A stretch of 64,000 nucleotides of DNA. Source: Dipteronia dyeriana (lineage: Eukaryota; Streptophyta; Magnoliopsida; Sapindales; Sapindaceae). This document shows, one piece after another, positions 1-11,406 of the stretch. Both the position numbers and the translations under genes were made by a program. Location of the stretch: the NCBI GenBank assembly GCA_032871835.1, contig CM065295.1, positions 44,743,860 through 44,807,859 of the forward strand, read 5' to 3'. The notes beneath the pieces are model-generated. The model did not search any database and was not told the DNA's origin. It worked only from the letters and a program-made list of their open reading frames with translations. Every line of letters starts with the position of its first letter. Within the stretch, counting starts at the first letter, position 1.

Positions 1-932
1 AGTATGTACAAAAATACAAATGACAGTGAAAATGGACCCCTAAAATCAACTCTCCAACAGTCAAATATTTCAATGACAAGAATGGGGATTAAAGGTGTCA
101 TGTTTTGCTTGGAAATGGGTCCTAATTTTTGACAATTTTCACAGGTTTTAAAGAATGCATGTACGTCTTTAAACAAGGTGGGCCAATAAAATCCACACTA
201 TAATATTTTTACAGCCGTTTTCTTTGACGAAAAATGACCACCACATGCATCAGAATGACAAAATTTAATGACGCTACTTAGCGCATTGTCTGGAATACAC
301 CATCGAACGATTTGATCAGAACAATACTTGAATAAGTACAAGTCATCCTAGTAAAAACGTTTTACCTCGGTCAAAAAATTATTTTTTTCCTGTGTACTCC
401 AATCAAGTGGCATCATTCCTATTACAAGATAATTAACAATTTCAGCATACTAAGGTATATTTGTGATAGAGAATAAAAGGTTATCAGGAAAAGAATCAGT
501 TATGGGTGCTTTATCGAATGACGATTCAGCGGTGAGTCATGATAAATGGTATGCGACAACATTTTCAACACCTTTTTGTCCTTAATTATGAGATTGATTT
601 TTTGTCCAGTGAATCAGCCTTGGCTTCACATCGTATTTAGACATTAAATACTTCACAACAGTGTGATCAGTAAAAACAATGGTTGATGCACCAATCAAGT
701 ATGACCAAAATTTATCCAATGCGAATATCACAGCAAGTAATTTTTTCTCGGTGGTGGTGTAATTTATTTGTGCACTATTCAAAGTTTTACTTGCGTAATA
801 AATCACAAAAGGCTTACCTTCTCTTCTCTATCCCAATACAGCTCCTACAATAAAATCACTCGCATCACATATTAATTCAAAAGGCAAGGACCAATCAGGG
901 GATTGCATGATAGGAGCAGATGTTAAAAGGTC
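1..932 (-). pseudogene. Athila-type Ty3/gypsy pol fragment: RT end, RNase H, integrase start
   Basis: This is the downstream half of a gypsy polyprotein, read right to left. At about 580-830 it encodes the RNase H start ([20 protein letters not shown], then VFTDH). At about 100-290 lies the integrase zinc-binding region (ACGGHF, GFYWP, CENCQKLG), followed by the beginning of the integrase core at the window edge. Frames are broken by stops, for example between KIL and CGFYWP. The motif wording is that of Athila-lineage elements. It matches the RT fragment that ends at 17909, so both belong to one element split by the copia insertion at 938-17903. The rest of integrase and the other LTR must lie left of base 1. 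Confidence 0.88.
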
Positions 933-1229
933 AATTATGAAATTCCCTTTATATTTATAGTAAAATATACCTAGAGGGGGGTGAATAGGTATATGCTCCA
1001 ATTTTTATCTTCTTTAAAAAACAATGCTTAATGAAAATTGCAAACAATAACACACAATATTTACGTGGTAAACCTCCAAAGAGGAACATCCACGGGTTGG
1101 TATCACAACCACCGGAAAAAGCAAATCCACTATTTCAAAAGAATTACACACTCAAGCAATCACACATGATCTCCGAGCTATCACTCTCACTCTATCCTTG
1201 AACCTAGTGATCTACTAAGCCGACTTTCT

Positions 1230-1400
1230 ATCCAAGACCTCCTGTCTCTAGGAAGATTCCTTGCTCACCTATCCGGATCCTCCCGACCCTAGGCAAGAGT
1301 TCTTGCTCAACTATCTGAGTCCTCCCGACTGTAGTCAAGACTTCCACACTCAACAATCTGAGGTCTCACACCTCTTGTCGAGACTTCCACTTGCTCAAAT
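1230..1400 (-). repeat. LTR minisatellite, roughly 49-base units (CTCCCGACTCTAG...AAGACTTCC)
   Basis: Degenerate tandem units contain ATCCTCCCGACCCTAGGCAAG-like cores separated by TTGCTCAACTATC. The partner LTR has the same array at about 16030-16250 with one extra unit at about 16200-16248. Element 3 carries the reverse-complement version at 23820-24115 and 36110-36405. Confidence 0.8.
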
Positions 1401-2195
1401 CAAAGAATCACTCTAAGATATAAGACTTTCTACCTCTTCATAAGGCATCTAAGTGATCAAGAATGCAAAACACAAACAAGCACTCAACGTAGAAAATGAT
1501 GATCAACAAATTCTATGGACATGCAATTAGATAGCTAGATTATGCTTTCAAAGAACAACCACAAATGTATCTAGGCAACCTAAGTATGTTATCAACTAAG
1601 AACATAGATATAAAGATATAGACGCCAATTAAAACATAACCTAGTTCTTAGAAAATGAAATTAGATCTAGAAATAATCAATCAAGCATAAGAACAAAACA
1701 TTTCTAAAAACAATCTCATGTTTATCAAGTTTAGCACAAGTCAATCAATTTATCACAAATCTAGCTAAACTTGAAAATCAATTCAACAAACCACAAAATG
1801 ATATCAAAATCATCCTAGTCATGCTTCTTAATCAAATAACATCAATCAGTAAGAAGATCTAAGAAGAAAACTAAGAGGAAGATTATTTTACCAATAAGGA
1901 TGAAAAACCATGAACTGAAGATCAGATCTTAACGAAAGATCTAGACATCCTTGGGTTCAGAAAATGCTTGGGGTTTGTTGAAATCTTTAAGAAACTCGAA
2001 ATCGGTTTTTGAATCAAGTGATTCGGAGTAGAAATGAAGAAGTTATCACAAAAACAAAAATCAAAAAGTTGAGAGAAAAATTATGCACTTGTTCTTCAAA
2101 TTCAATTTTCTCAACATATTGAATAATGAGAGGAAATGAGAGGTTTTAAAGAAAGAATGACCAAATGACCTTTTTGCCCCCATTATTTAGTGCCT

Positions 2196-2265
2196 CCCCG
2201 AGATGGCGCATGGGCATCTCGGGGCAGAGCACCTTTGTGGCCGAGATAGCCACGCGCCATCTCGG
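2196..2265 (-). promoter_or_regulatory. Paired palindromes upstream of LTR promoter
   Basis: Two inverted repeats lie side by side. The first has perfect 10-base arms CCCCGAGATG/CATCTCGGGG around a 9-base centre (2196-2224). The second has 7-base arms CCGAGAT/ATCTCGG (2241-2265). The degraded partner copy is at 17047-17115. On the minus strand they sit just upstream of a TTTAAA-type box and a CT-rich probable start region. A similar pair occurs in element 3. Promoter function is inferred from position. Confidence 0.55.
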
Positions 2266-3054
2266 GATGGTGAAAGGTGATGGCTTGAGCTATCGTACCT
2301 CTTCCCTTGTGCTCCTCTCGCATTCTTCGACCGTTCTCCGGCCTTCCGAACTCCAAATTTGAATCCGTTTGAAGATTACAAACTAAAAATCCCTCACAGA
2401 CATGGACATATACGATACTTAACCCAGAAAATAAGAATTTGACTCAATATATAAAAACGAGGACAATATATGCAACATGAGTTGAAAGTGTAGTATCTTT
2501 TGATTTAGAACTCGAAATCAATAGTATGAGTAACCGAAATGACCAGAACTCAATCATAAATAATCTAAGACTAAAATCAAGTTCAAGATCCATGTTATAG
2601 AAACATATAAACAAATAAATACATTTCACACAATAATACAAACTACATAGATATAGTCTCCAATCATGCGTTTTCCAAAACATGTTACTTTCATGCCAAT
2701 ACATGATCATTCAACTTCAATTGTGTGAATGTGTTATACCAAATGATACGCTACGATACAGGGACACAAATGTATGAATTGTGTGTGTTTTCGAGTATAA
2801 TGATGCACAACTAAGCAGGGACACATATGAATGAATTGTGTGCGTGTGCGTCTATGCCTTGCAAGAGGAAGAAGGATCTCGATACCTTAGCATCCAAGAA
2901 TAGTACCAATCCTCTTGAAGACGAACTTTGTATCATGAGAAGTTGCTTTTCTTCCTTGAAGCTCTTATCATCACGAACCACTTAAGCAACTAAGCATTAC
3001 AAATAAATGAAGTTTTGCTATGGAATCAAGCCAACACAAATCTAGAACCTAACA

Positions 3055-3069
3055 ATCTCCCCCTTTGGC
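3055..3069 (-). other. Polypurine tract of element 1
   Basis: Immediately inside the 3' LTR, the minus strand reads GCCAAAGGGGGAGAT and then TGTTAG. This is the usual second-strand primer of plant copia elements, and it fixes the LTR border and orientation. Confidence 0.85.
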
Positions 3070-3788
3070 TATTCCATGACAAAACCTCTACCTCACCATA
3101 CAAAGATCACTCATAATCAATGTTGATTGCATTCTCACATCCTCACATTACAAAGAGATATTCCTAGACTAAAATGTCTTCATGAGTCTTCAAGAATATC
3201 TTCACACATTCAAAGCACCTGTGAGACAAGAACAACCAAAAGAAATCTTCTACAAAGAAGATAGATGAGATAAACAAACAATATACGAAACAAAAACAAA
3301 AGTTCCCTTAACTCTTCTTATCACATGCAAACACAAAATATTTCTCCCCCTTAATGGATTGTCTCCCCTTTATATCAAAAGTAAGTAACATGGTGAGGAA
3401 AACACTTTCTCCCCCTTTTTGACAAGGAATAGACAAAAACTTATTACACAACCTTGAGAGAGAGATAAGTGCCAATTGAAAATACGTTCAAGGAAATAAG
3501 GGATGCATAATAAAATCATGAGATAATGAGAAAACAAGTTGTATAGAGAACTAAGTTTAACAAACTAAGCTCCCCCTTAACATATGCTCCACATGTTAAT
3601 AAGCAAGTAAACTTGTTCAAAAGGAAATCACACAATCACACATTTCAAGCAATAAAAGATAGTAAACCATTATTTTTCAAAATTAATAAGAGAATCATAT
3701 ATTTTCATTATTCTCTCAAAAATAATCTCCCATTACTAATGAATCAAGCACATTAAGCAAAAATGTGTGTGTGTGAAAATACTTCTAG
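3070..3788 (-). other. Non-coding 3' internal region of element 1
   Basis: No coding stretch is visible between the nested element and the polypurine tract. Several CTCCCCCTT patches (purine-rich on the coding strand) occur at about 3350, 3400 and 3575. The env-position ORF seen in element 3 is absent here. Confidence 0.6.
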
Positions 3789-5106
3789 CATATTGAAAGT
3801 TCCCTAAAAACGTGTGTGTCTATAACCTAGAGAAGGGGTGAATAGGTTTTAATCGAATTAATTACTGATTTTTCGATTAATCAATATTAACACAAATTAC
3901 ACCGAATAAACAAGCATTCAATAAAATCAATTATGCTTAAAACAATAACAACACAAAATATTTACGTGGAAACCCTCCAAATGGGAAAAACCACGGGTTG
4001 TTAAGTGCGTTACACTCGGTCACAGAAATCCACTATATGAATAAAAGGTTACACCCTCAAGTGATTCTCGGACTCTAACTATCGACAACCTCAGGCTATG
4101 GACACCGCCACTCGCCACTCTTTGTTCAGTCCCTAATGATATCCCATGATACACTACTCTTGGTGTGAACGCCTTCTACTCTACCCTCTTGGGCCTTTTA
4201 CAGTGGCACCCGACCAATTGCTTGTCAACCCACCCTTGGTTGCAAGACTTCCCTTGCATGTGCAACTTCACATCGAAGCCACAAGACTTAACCTCAAAGA
4301 AGGGTCAAACACAACCTAAGTGAATATGATAAAATATTCAAACATGCAAGTAATGTTAGGCAACACTAAATGCTTATCTAGGAATTTAAGAATGTCACTA
4401 AGTACAATTCCTAGATATCAAATTCTAAATGAATGTTCATAAAGACTTAACTAGATATAGTTATGCAACAATATATCCTAGTTATCAAACAAAGTCATTT
4501 CAACATATGCTGTCATTAAGCATGGCATGGTTATAAAATGCAATCATCAAAATGCAATCAATATGACCTAATTAGCTAAAGGCAACAATGACCTAAATGC
4601 TAGCTGTCACAAAAGCCATATCAACACAAGTTATCATTAAGCATGGCAAGGACTATAATGCAATCACAAAATACAATCAATGAGTCCTAAACAATATCTA
4701 AATGGAAAGCATAGAGATTTAGCTATAAGGGCAAAATGGTCACAAACCCTCGCTGTCACAAAAATAAATCTCAACCAACAATCAACAGTACAAGCATGTT
4801 ATAAATGCAATAAAGCTTAAAAGCATACAATTAATGAGTAATTAATGCTTTTTCTAGGTAAACATAGCCTAGTAATGAAACAATTAATTCTAGGTCATGT
4901 AGAGATTACCTAGTCAATGAAAACAAGAATAATCCATGCTTGGAAGATGCAAGAAGAAGTTGGATGCTCATGGATTGGAGTTTGGTTTAGTCAAGATAAA
5001 TTCTTGGGAGCTCTCTCTCTCTTGGAGTCAATTTCTCTCTCAAAGAAAAGCTTGGTGAGTAAAAATGGCTTCTTGGACTCACAACCCAAAGAGAAGAGAA
5101 GAGAAC

Positions 5107-5139
<33 letters not shown>
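5107..5139 (-). promoter_or_regulatory. TATA region of element 2 3' LTR, expanded to a TA microsatellite
   Basis: The minus strand reads CACAATATATAT... for over 30 bases before TGTTCTCTTCTC. The other LTR has only a short AATATATATTT at the same place (10061-10070), so the TATA box has expanded in this copy. Confidence 0.6.
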
Positions 5140-5140
<1 letters not shown>

Positions 5141-5194
5141 TGCCCTACACGAAATGGCATCGTTTTGGACAAGAGGCAACTAATTCCCGTCATG

Positions 5195-5445
5195 ACCGTT
5201 ATGCATGCCGCGGTAGAGCGAGCGGTGCATCTCCTGGGAATCTTCGCAGTCTGGACCGCGGTACAGGAAGTGTCCAGACCGTGGTAGAGTGAGCGGTGCA
5301 TCACTGGGAAACTCCGCTTGGGAGACCGCTGTGCACGTAACATGCACAAGCCGCGGTAGCAGCATCGTGCAACGCCTGGAGAACACCGTTGTGCATACTG
5401 CGAAAGAGGCAATGCACAGTGAGCGGTCCAGGCCGCGGTCAAGGG
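5195..5445 (-). repeat. GC-rich palindromic patch in element 2 3' LTR
   Basis: This roughly 250-base GC-rich island sits in AT-rich sequence. It is built from diverged repeats of GCGGTAGAGCGAGCGGTGCAT and CAGACCGCGGT, many of them self-complementary (ACCGCGGT). It is open on both strands, giving spurious ORFs, and lies directly upstream of the TATA tract. The equivalent in the other LTR is 10130-10405. Confidence 0.7.
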
Positions 5446-5731
5446 GAAAATCCTCTTCTAACGGCAAACAAAATGCAACAAACACCCAAGTAAGATTTAT
5501 GGCAAAGAGGCACACAATTAAGGCAATTAAGCATTCATGCATGATGATCAAAGACATGCATGAGAGTGTGTGTGTGTGCACTAAAAACTCTTCAGAAAAG
5601 GTTAAGCAAGTGATTTACCTTCTGAAGCTTGATCTAGGTCTTGAGCAATAATGGCCTAAACTACCCTTACACATTAATCCCCAAATGTGGTTGTCAACGA
5701 AATGAGCCAATCAAAAACTGAGGAACTTACA

Positions 5732-6998
5732 ATCTCCCCCTTTGGCTATTTCGTGACAAAACCACCACTCACAATTCATCCTCACCAATAAACAAAACAA
5801 ACAAACAGAGGTCAACAAAGTTTTTCTACATTACAAAGCGATGCCTAATAAACTAGATCTTCAAGTCATCCATCTATTGTAGAATCAACAACCCTACAAA
5901 GAAAAATAACTACACTTTCAAAGACAAGTGTATGTGAGGTGATCAAAGACATAAAAATAAGAGCAATTTGCAAACAATAGAAACAAGAGACATGCATCAA
6001 CAATGCAAATGCAAATTCTCCCTCTAAATAGGTTAACTCTCCCTCAATGAGTCAATCAAACGCCCCTCATATGCAAGTCCTTAAATAGGTTAACTCCCCC
6101 TCAATGAGTCAATCAAACGCCCCTCAATGAGTCAAACTCAACTCCCACTAAATCCACACTACTCCCCCTTTTTGTCATGAGATAGACAAAGGAGTATCCC
6201 CTTAAGAAAGCATTAGCAAGGAGAGCTTATGGCACAAGAAATATGTATAATCATATAACCAAATTTATGCAACTCAATTAAGAAGAGAGAATCAAGGAGT
6301 TTTATTAAAAAAATGTGTGAACGAATGCTTTGCATACAAGACAAGTTGTACTCAAGATCAAAACATGGTATTTGGTAAAGCAAAATAACAAAGGTTTCCA
6401 AGATAAATTCAAACCAATTTCACCCTTTGTCATGGAGTAAGCAAGATATAGACTGAAAAAAAAACATTTTAAGAACAACTATATCAAACTTTACGAGCAA
6501 AACAAGACATGAGTGACTATTGCGCCCTTTTCGATTTTTTCGGGTGGAATGCCCGTATGATAGTAGCCTTGTTCAACAAGTAAAGAGAGAGAGACTTTTG
6601 GATTGTAAAATCCTTGAAATGGATACAAGATCCTTATTGATTGAAATCTCATAATTGCTTTCACACACACATTTTTGTAATCATTTTAGAGCATTCAACA
6701 ATTTCATCATGCATATTACTTTAAAGCATGTCATATAAAGAATCAACATGTCATGGAGATCAATTCTTGGTCATTCAAATGTACTTTCCAATCAATTCTC
6801 ATATTCCAAAAATGCATGTTTAGTCATAAAGAAGACATGGATTGCATGTAAAGCAAAGTTGCACACTTATTAAAAAAATATGTACAACCAATCATCTCAA
6901 GCAATTAATAAAGAAGCATAAATATTATCAATGCGCACAATGCACTACCAATTTTCTCTCTTTGCTTGAGCTCCCCATATAGGGTCAATCAAAACAAG
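5732..6998 (-). other. Polypurine tract and non-coding 3' internal region of element 2
   Basis: The minus strand adjoining the LTR reads AAATAGCCAAAGGGGGAGAT (5732-5751), a polypurine tract. The rest has no recognisable coding sequence. At about 6010-6140 a roughly 60-base direct repeat occurs, with cores TAGGTTAACTCYCCCTCAAT and GAGTCAATCAAACGCCCCTC. Confidence 0.65.
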
Positions 6999-8616
6999 TC
7001 AAGAGGGGATATGAGTCCCTATAGACTTACCAAGTCCATTTGACCTAGTTGAGCCTATGGGTGAAACCTTAGCATAATGGCATGTAGGTTCATCTTTTCT
7101 AATCCACTTAGGTGACACATTATCATTCCTAGTGATTAAGATCATCATATTACTCATAAGATCATTAACACTAGCTTTCTTAGGCACATGCATATTGGCT
7201 CTACCCCTTTTTCTTTCAATCATGCTCTTAGTTCTACACATGTTAATGTACTTGAAGCAATTTGGTCTAATATGACCATAAACACCACAAAAATGACATG
7301 AAGGAATAAAATGAGGGGTCATACCTTTCTTTTGTGAGGATATAGGTGATTTCCCAGTCTTTGAGCTTTCCTTTGGTGTGGTATTGATTCTCTTCTCCTT
7401 TGTTGTTGAGTTGGAGAAGATTGCTTCCTTGGTTGAGCTTGCTTGGCTTGCCTCCTTGGTTGAGGAAAGCTTGGAGGTGGAGATCTTGATTGTTGAGGAT
7501 TAGCTTCATTATTCATTGGCATCTCCACTTGGTCATTCTTGGATGACTCTCCAAGATCAATCTTCCTCCTATGATGTTGTGGAGGTGAAGTTTTCCTTTT
7601 GCCTTGAGCTTGAGGTTGTTTGACATTGACCTTCTTCGATTCTTCAAGGGACCTCATCTCTTTATCCTTGATAATCTTCAAGGAATTGTCTTTCTTGGCT
7701 AGTTCATCCTTCATTGCCTTCATCCTTTGATGGCAATCATTAATCTCCTTCTCATACTTTGACATATCAACTATGTCCACTTTCAAGGAGTCATCTAACA
7801 TGGTCCTTAGTTGAAGATTTTCCATCTTCAACTCCTTGATTTCTTCATTTTTCTTTTTCAAGGACCTTTGAAGACTTTCGATGAAGTCTTCATAATCAAA
7901 CCCTTCACAACTCAAGTTCTTGGAGCTTGAACTTTCTTGATCGAAGCTTCTACCACTTGTGCTCTCATGGTAGTCATCATCTAAGCTAGCTTCTTCAATG
8001 TCGAACTTGAGCGATGGGTGTCTTGTGGCCCTTTAGAGTTGTCATTATGTAAAGCGTGCAAGACTATGTGATTCCTTTCACATCCCTCCGAACCCGAAGA
8101 GCATTCTTCACTTTCACTACAAAAGTAGGCCTTTGGTTTGTCTCTTCGACTCTTGCTTTTTGAGTTTCCACAATCCGTGGAGATGTGCCCATAGCAACCA
8201 CAATCAAAACATTTAAGCTTGATCTTTGAGGTACCTAATTTTTTGTGTTCTTCTTTCACAGTACCTTCATGGATGACTCTTAGAATCTCCCAGGCTTCTC
8301 GAATATCTTGAGTTATTTGGATGAGTTTTGCATGACTCTCACCCACTGCACAATATAAGGCACGGAGGCCCTTTGAGTTCCATTCGGCATCCTCAAGTTC
8401 GTCAACTGTCCACTTGGACTTAGGCTTAGGCATAAAAGCCTCATTCTCTTGTGTCTCTGTGGGAGGTGAATACCCTTCTTCCACACACATCCACACATGC
8501 TCATCAAGGTTACACAAAAAAACTTCCATCCTCACTTTCCAAAAGGAGTAGTTATCCTTGGTGAGCATCTGTGGTTCAGGGATCAAAGCACCCTATAGTC
8601 TCTCAAAATCACTCAT
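6999..8616 (-). pseudogene. Gag-like protein of element 2 (broken)
   Basis: This is a Sirevirus-type Gag in pieces. The start ATG is at 8616, and an in-frame TAG follows a few codons later (8593-8595). The N-terminal Gag domain (NYSFWKVRMEVFL, VEEGYSPP) runs to about 8260. It then jumps to a zinc knuckle CFDCGCYGHISTDC (CX2CX4HX4C), so the middle of Gag is deleted. Next comes a charged coiled coil (about 7700-7900; SLKKKNEEIKELKMENLQL) and a Pro/Gln-rich stretch. A second knuckle CHFCGVYGHIRPNC lies near 7270, before the frame ends at 6999. The frame shifts at least twice. Gag would form the particle that packages the RNA. No pol follows. Confidence 0.8.
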
Positions 8617-8736
8617 GGTGTTTTGGGTTATATGAATGCACATGCAATGCAACAAAACAAAATGTGAGCACTAAACAAAAATGCATAAAGCACAACACAC
8701 ACAGAGCACAGATCACCTAAGTATATCTAGGCACCA

Positions 8737-8750
8737 GCTCTAATACTAAT
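8737..8750 (-). other. Primer-binding site of element 2
   Basis: Next to the 5' LTR the minus strand reads ATTAGTATTAGAGC. This is two mismatches from the initiator-Met tRNA complement TGGTATCAGAGC used by most plant copia elements. Confidence 0.7.
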
Positions 8751-10685
8751 TGAAAGTTCCCTAAAAATGCGTGTGTCTATAACCTAGATGAGGGTGAATA
8801 GGTTTTAATCGAATCAATTACCGATTTTTCGATTAATCAATATTAACACAAACTACCCCGAATAAACAAGCATTCAATAAAATCAATTATGCTTAAAACA
8901 ATAACAACACAAAATATTTACGTGGAAACCCTCCAAATGGGAAAAACCACTGGCTGTTAAGTGTGCCACACTCGATCACAGAAATCCACTATATGAATAA
9001 ACGTTTACACCCTCAAGTGATTCTCGGACTCTCACTCTTGACAAACTCAGGCTATGGACACCACCACTTACCACTCTTGGTTCAGTCCCTAGTGATATCC
9101 CCTGATACACTACTCTTGGCGTGAACGCCTCCTACTCTACCCCCTTTGGCCTTTTACAGTGTAACCTGACCAATTGCTTATCAACCTACCCTTGGTTGCA
9201 AGACTTCCCTTGCTTGTGCAACTTCACACCGAAGCCACAAGACTTAACCTCAATGAAGAGTCAAACACAACCTAAGTGAATATGATAAAATTTTCAACAT
9301 GCAAGTAATGCTAGGCAACACTAAATGCTTATCTAAGAATTTAAGAATGTCACTAAGTACAATTCCTAGATATCAATGTCTAAATGAATGTTCATAAAGA
9401 CTTAACTAGATATAGTTATGCAACAATATATCCTAGTTATCAAACAAAGTCATTTCAACATATGTTGTCATTAAGCATGGCATGGTCATAAAATGCAATC
9501 ATCAAAATGCAATCAATATGACCTAATTAGCTAGAGGCAACAATGACCTAAATGCTAGCTATCACAAAAGCCATATAAACACAAGTTGTCATTAAGCATG
9601 GCAAGGACTATAATGCAATCACAAAATGCAATCAATGAGTCCTAAAAAATATCTAAATGCAAAGCATAGAGATTTAGCTATAAGGGCAAAATGGTCACAA
9701 ACCCTAGCTATCATAAAAATAAATCTCAACCAACAATCAACAGCACAAGCATGTTATAAATGCAATAAAGCTTAAAAGCATACAATTAATGAGTAATTAA
9801 TGCTTTTTCTAGGTAAACATAGCCTACTAATGAAACAATTAATTCTAGGTCATGTAGAGATTACCTAGTCAATGAAAACAAGAATAATCCATGCTTGGAA
9901 GATGTAAGAAGAAGCTAGATGCTCATGGATTGGAGTTTTGTTGAGTCAAGATGAATCTTGGGAGCTCTCTCTCTCTTGGAGTCAATTTCTCTCTCAAAGA
10001 AAAGCTTGGTGAGTAAAAATAGCTTCTTGGACTCACAACCCAAAGAGAAGAGAAGAGAACAAATATATATTGTGCCCTACAGAAAATGGCGTCGTTTTGG
10101 ACAAGGGGAAACTGATTCCCGTCATGATCGATGTGCATGCCACGGCCTAGGTAAGTGTACAGACCGCGGTAGAGCGAGCGGTGCATCGGCTGGGAATATT
10201 CGCTGTCTGGACCGCAGTACTGGAAGTGTCCAGACCGTGGTAGAGCGAGCGGTGCATCACTGGGAAACTCTATTTGGGAGACCGCTGTGCATGCAACGTG
10301 CACAGGCTGCGGTAGCAGCAGGGTGCAACGCCTGGAGAACACCGATGTGCATACCGCGGCAGAGGCAATGCACAGAAAGTGGTCCCGGTCGCGGTCAAGG
10401 GGAAAATCCTCTTCTAAGGGAAAACAAAATGCAACAAACACCCAAGCAAGATTTATGGCAAAGAGGCACACAATTAAGGCAATTAAGCATTCATGCAAGA
10501 TGATCAAAGACAGGCATAAGAGTGTGTGTGTGCACTAAAAACTCTTCAGAAAAGGTTAAGTAGGTGATTTACCTTTTGAAGCTTGAGCTGGGTCATGAGC
10601 AATGATGGCCTAAACTACCCTTACACATTAATCCCCAAATGTGGTTGTCAACGAAATGAGCCAATCAAAAACTGAGAAAATAACA
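8751..10685 (-). repeat. 5' LTR of element 2
   Basis: Partner of 3794-5731. It carries the U5 hairpin at 8921-8950, the GC-rich patch at 10130-10405 and a short TATA tract at 10061-10070. The border is set by the CATAT duplication at 10686-10690. Confidence 0.93.
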
Positions 10686-10690
10686 CATAT

Positions 10691-11406
10691 ATAAAAGGAG
10701 TGATTGTGACATTAACATGCAAACCACTTTAACACCAATCCATCTAAATCTTTTCCAATAAAGGTCAAACCGATTATCATCCAGATTTTTGCTTTAAAGA
10801 TAATAGATTTCAACATGTGAGTGTGTGTGTGCATATGGCTCGTCATTCCATTTCTGTTTTTCAACCTGAGCAATCACAATTTTTAACTATACTCCATTTC
10901 AAGCCTTCCTCCATTTCTTTTTAGGCTTTATATCAAAGTTTTTTTTTTTAAATGATTCTTTTTCAACACTTCTTTGATTTTTCTAACATAAACGTATACT
11001 CTTCATGACCGCTTTCACTCATCACAATGGTGTAGCCCTTTCCTACATTGGGCGGCTTCACAACCAATGTGTGTAGCCCTTTCCATGAAGGTGCTCGTTG
11101 AGTTATATGTAGATGCCGAAGAGAAATGGATACTAACCATAGTTCATCTATCATGTACTAGACAATGAACTTCAAGATGCATCCATAATCTACATGCTTT
11201 CAAACTCAATTACTCACACTAAAACATATAAGAGAAGCATTTGTGCACTTTTAATTAAACATGACTTACAAAGACTTAAGTGCATGATCTAGAAGCAATA
11301 AAATCTATTTTATCAAGATCATTACTTCTCACATGAGTAGCTCTCAAAGAAATAGATATACAATATAGTTGTTGCGTATCAAGCCACTCATAATCACACA
11401 CAAACA
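10691..11406 (-). other. Conserved non-coding region after pol of element 1
   Basis: No intact ORF is present beyond a 63-codon chance frame. Read on the minus strand, it resembles 27230-27900 of element 3 closely over several hundred bases (for example CTTCTCTTATATGTTTT and GGGCTACACACATTGGTTGT). The two elements are therefore one broad family, and this block is under shared descent or constraint. Confidence 0.75.

Larger units (their letters stand above)
938..3054 (-). repeat. 3' LTR of element 1
   Basis: This 2117-base LTR matches 15737-17903 throughout. In element orientation it starts TGTTAGGTTCTAG at 3054 and ends GGGAATTTCA at 938. It is 50 bases shorter than its partner, mostly because it lacks one unit of the roughly 49-base minisatellite near 1230-1400. 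A paired palindrome precedes the putative TATA region, and a U5 hairpin lies at 1064-1094. Confidence 0.93.
3794..5731 (-). repeat. 3' LTR of element 2
   Basis: It matches 8751-10685 end to end. In element orientation it begins TGTAAGTTCC at 5731 and ends GGGAACTTTCA at 3794. It contains the U5 hairpin (3965-3995), a GC-rich repeated patch (5195-5445) and an expanded TA tract at the TATA box. Confidence 0.93.
3794..10685 (-). mobile_element. Gag-only Sirevirus-related LTR element, element 2
   Basis: This is a 6.9-kb LTR element nested in the 3' non-coding part of element 1. The 5-base target duplication CATAT is perfect (3789-3793 and 10686-10690). The LTRs of 1938 and 1935 bases start TG and end CA. 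The internal 3.0 kb codes only Gag-like segments, then non-coding sequence up to a polypurine tract. There is no protease, integrase, RT or RNase H. Because both borders and priming sites are present, it is best read as a non-autonomous element that relied on another Sirevirus for enzymes. Confidence 0.92.

Noticed and set aside
2444..2710. LTR frames such as 2444-2710, 17176-17559, 22372-22893 and 30396-30584
   Set aside because: These are the same LTR U3 segment in different copies and orientations, with low-complexity translation and no start context.
4987..5651. Overlapping ORFs on both strands in the GC-rich LTR patch (also 9923-10538)
   Set aside because: They sit wholly inside LTR promoter sequence, run in both directions, have no domain and arise from GC-rich repeats.
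10963..11154. Possible small gene after RNase H of element 1
   Set aside because: The matching block in element 3 (27540-27670) does not keep the frame, so the conservation is non-coding.
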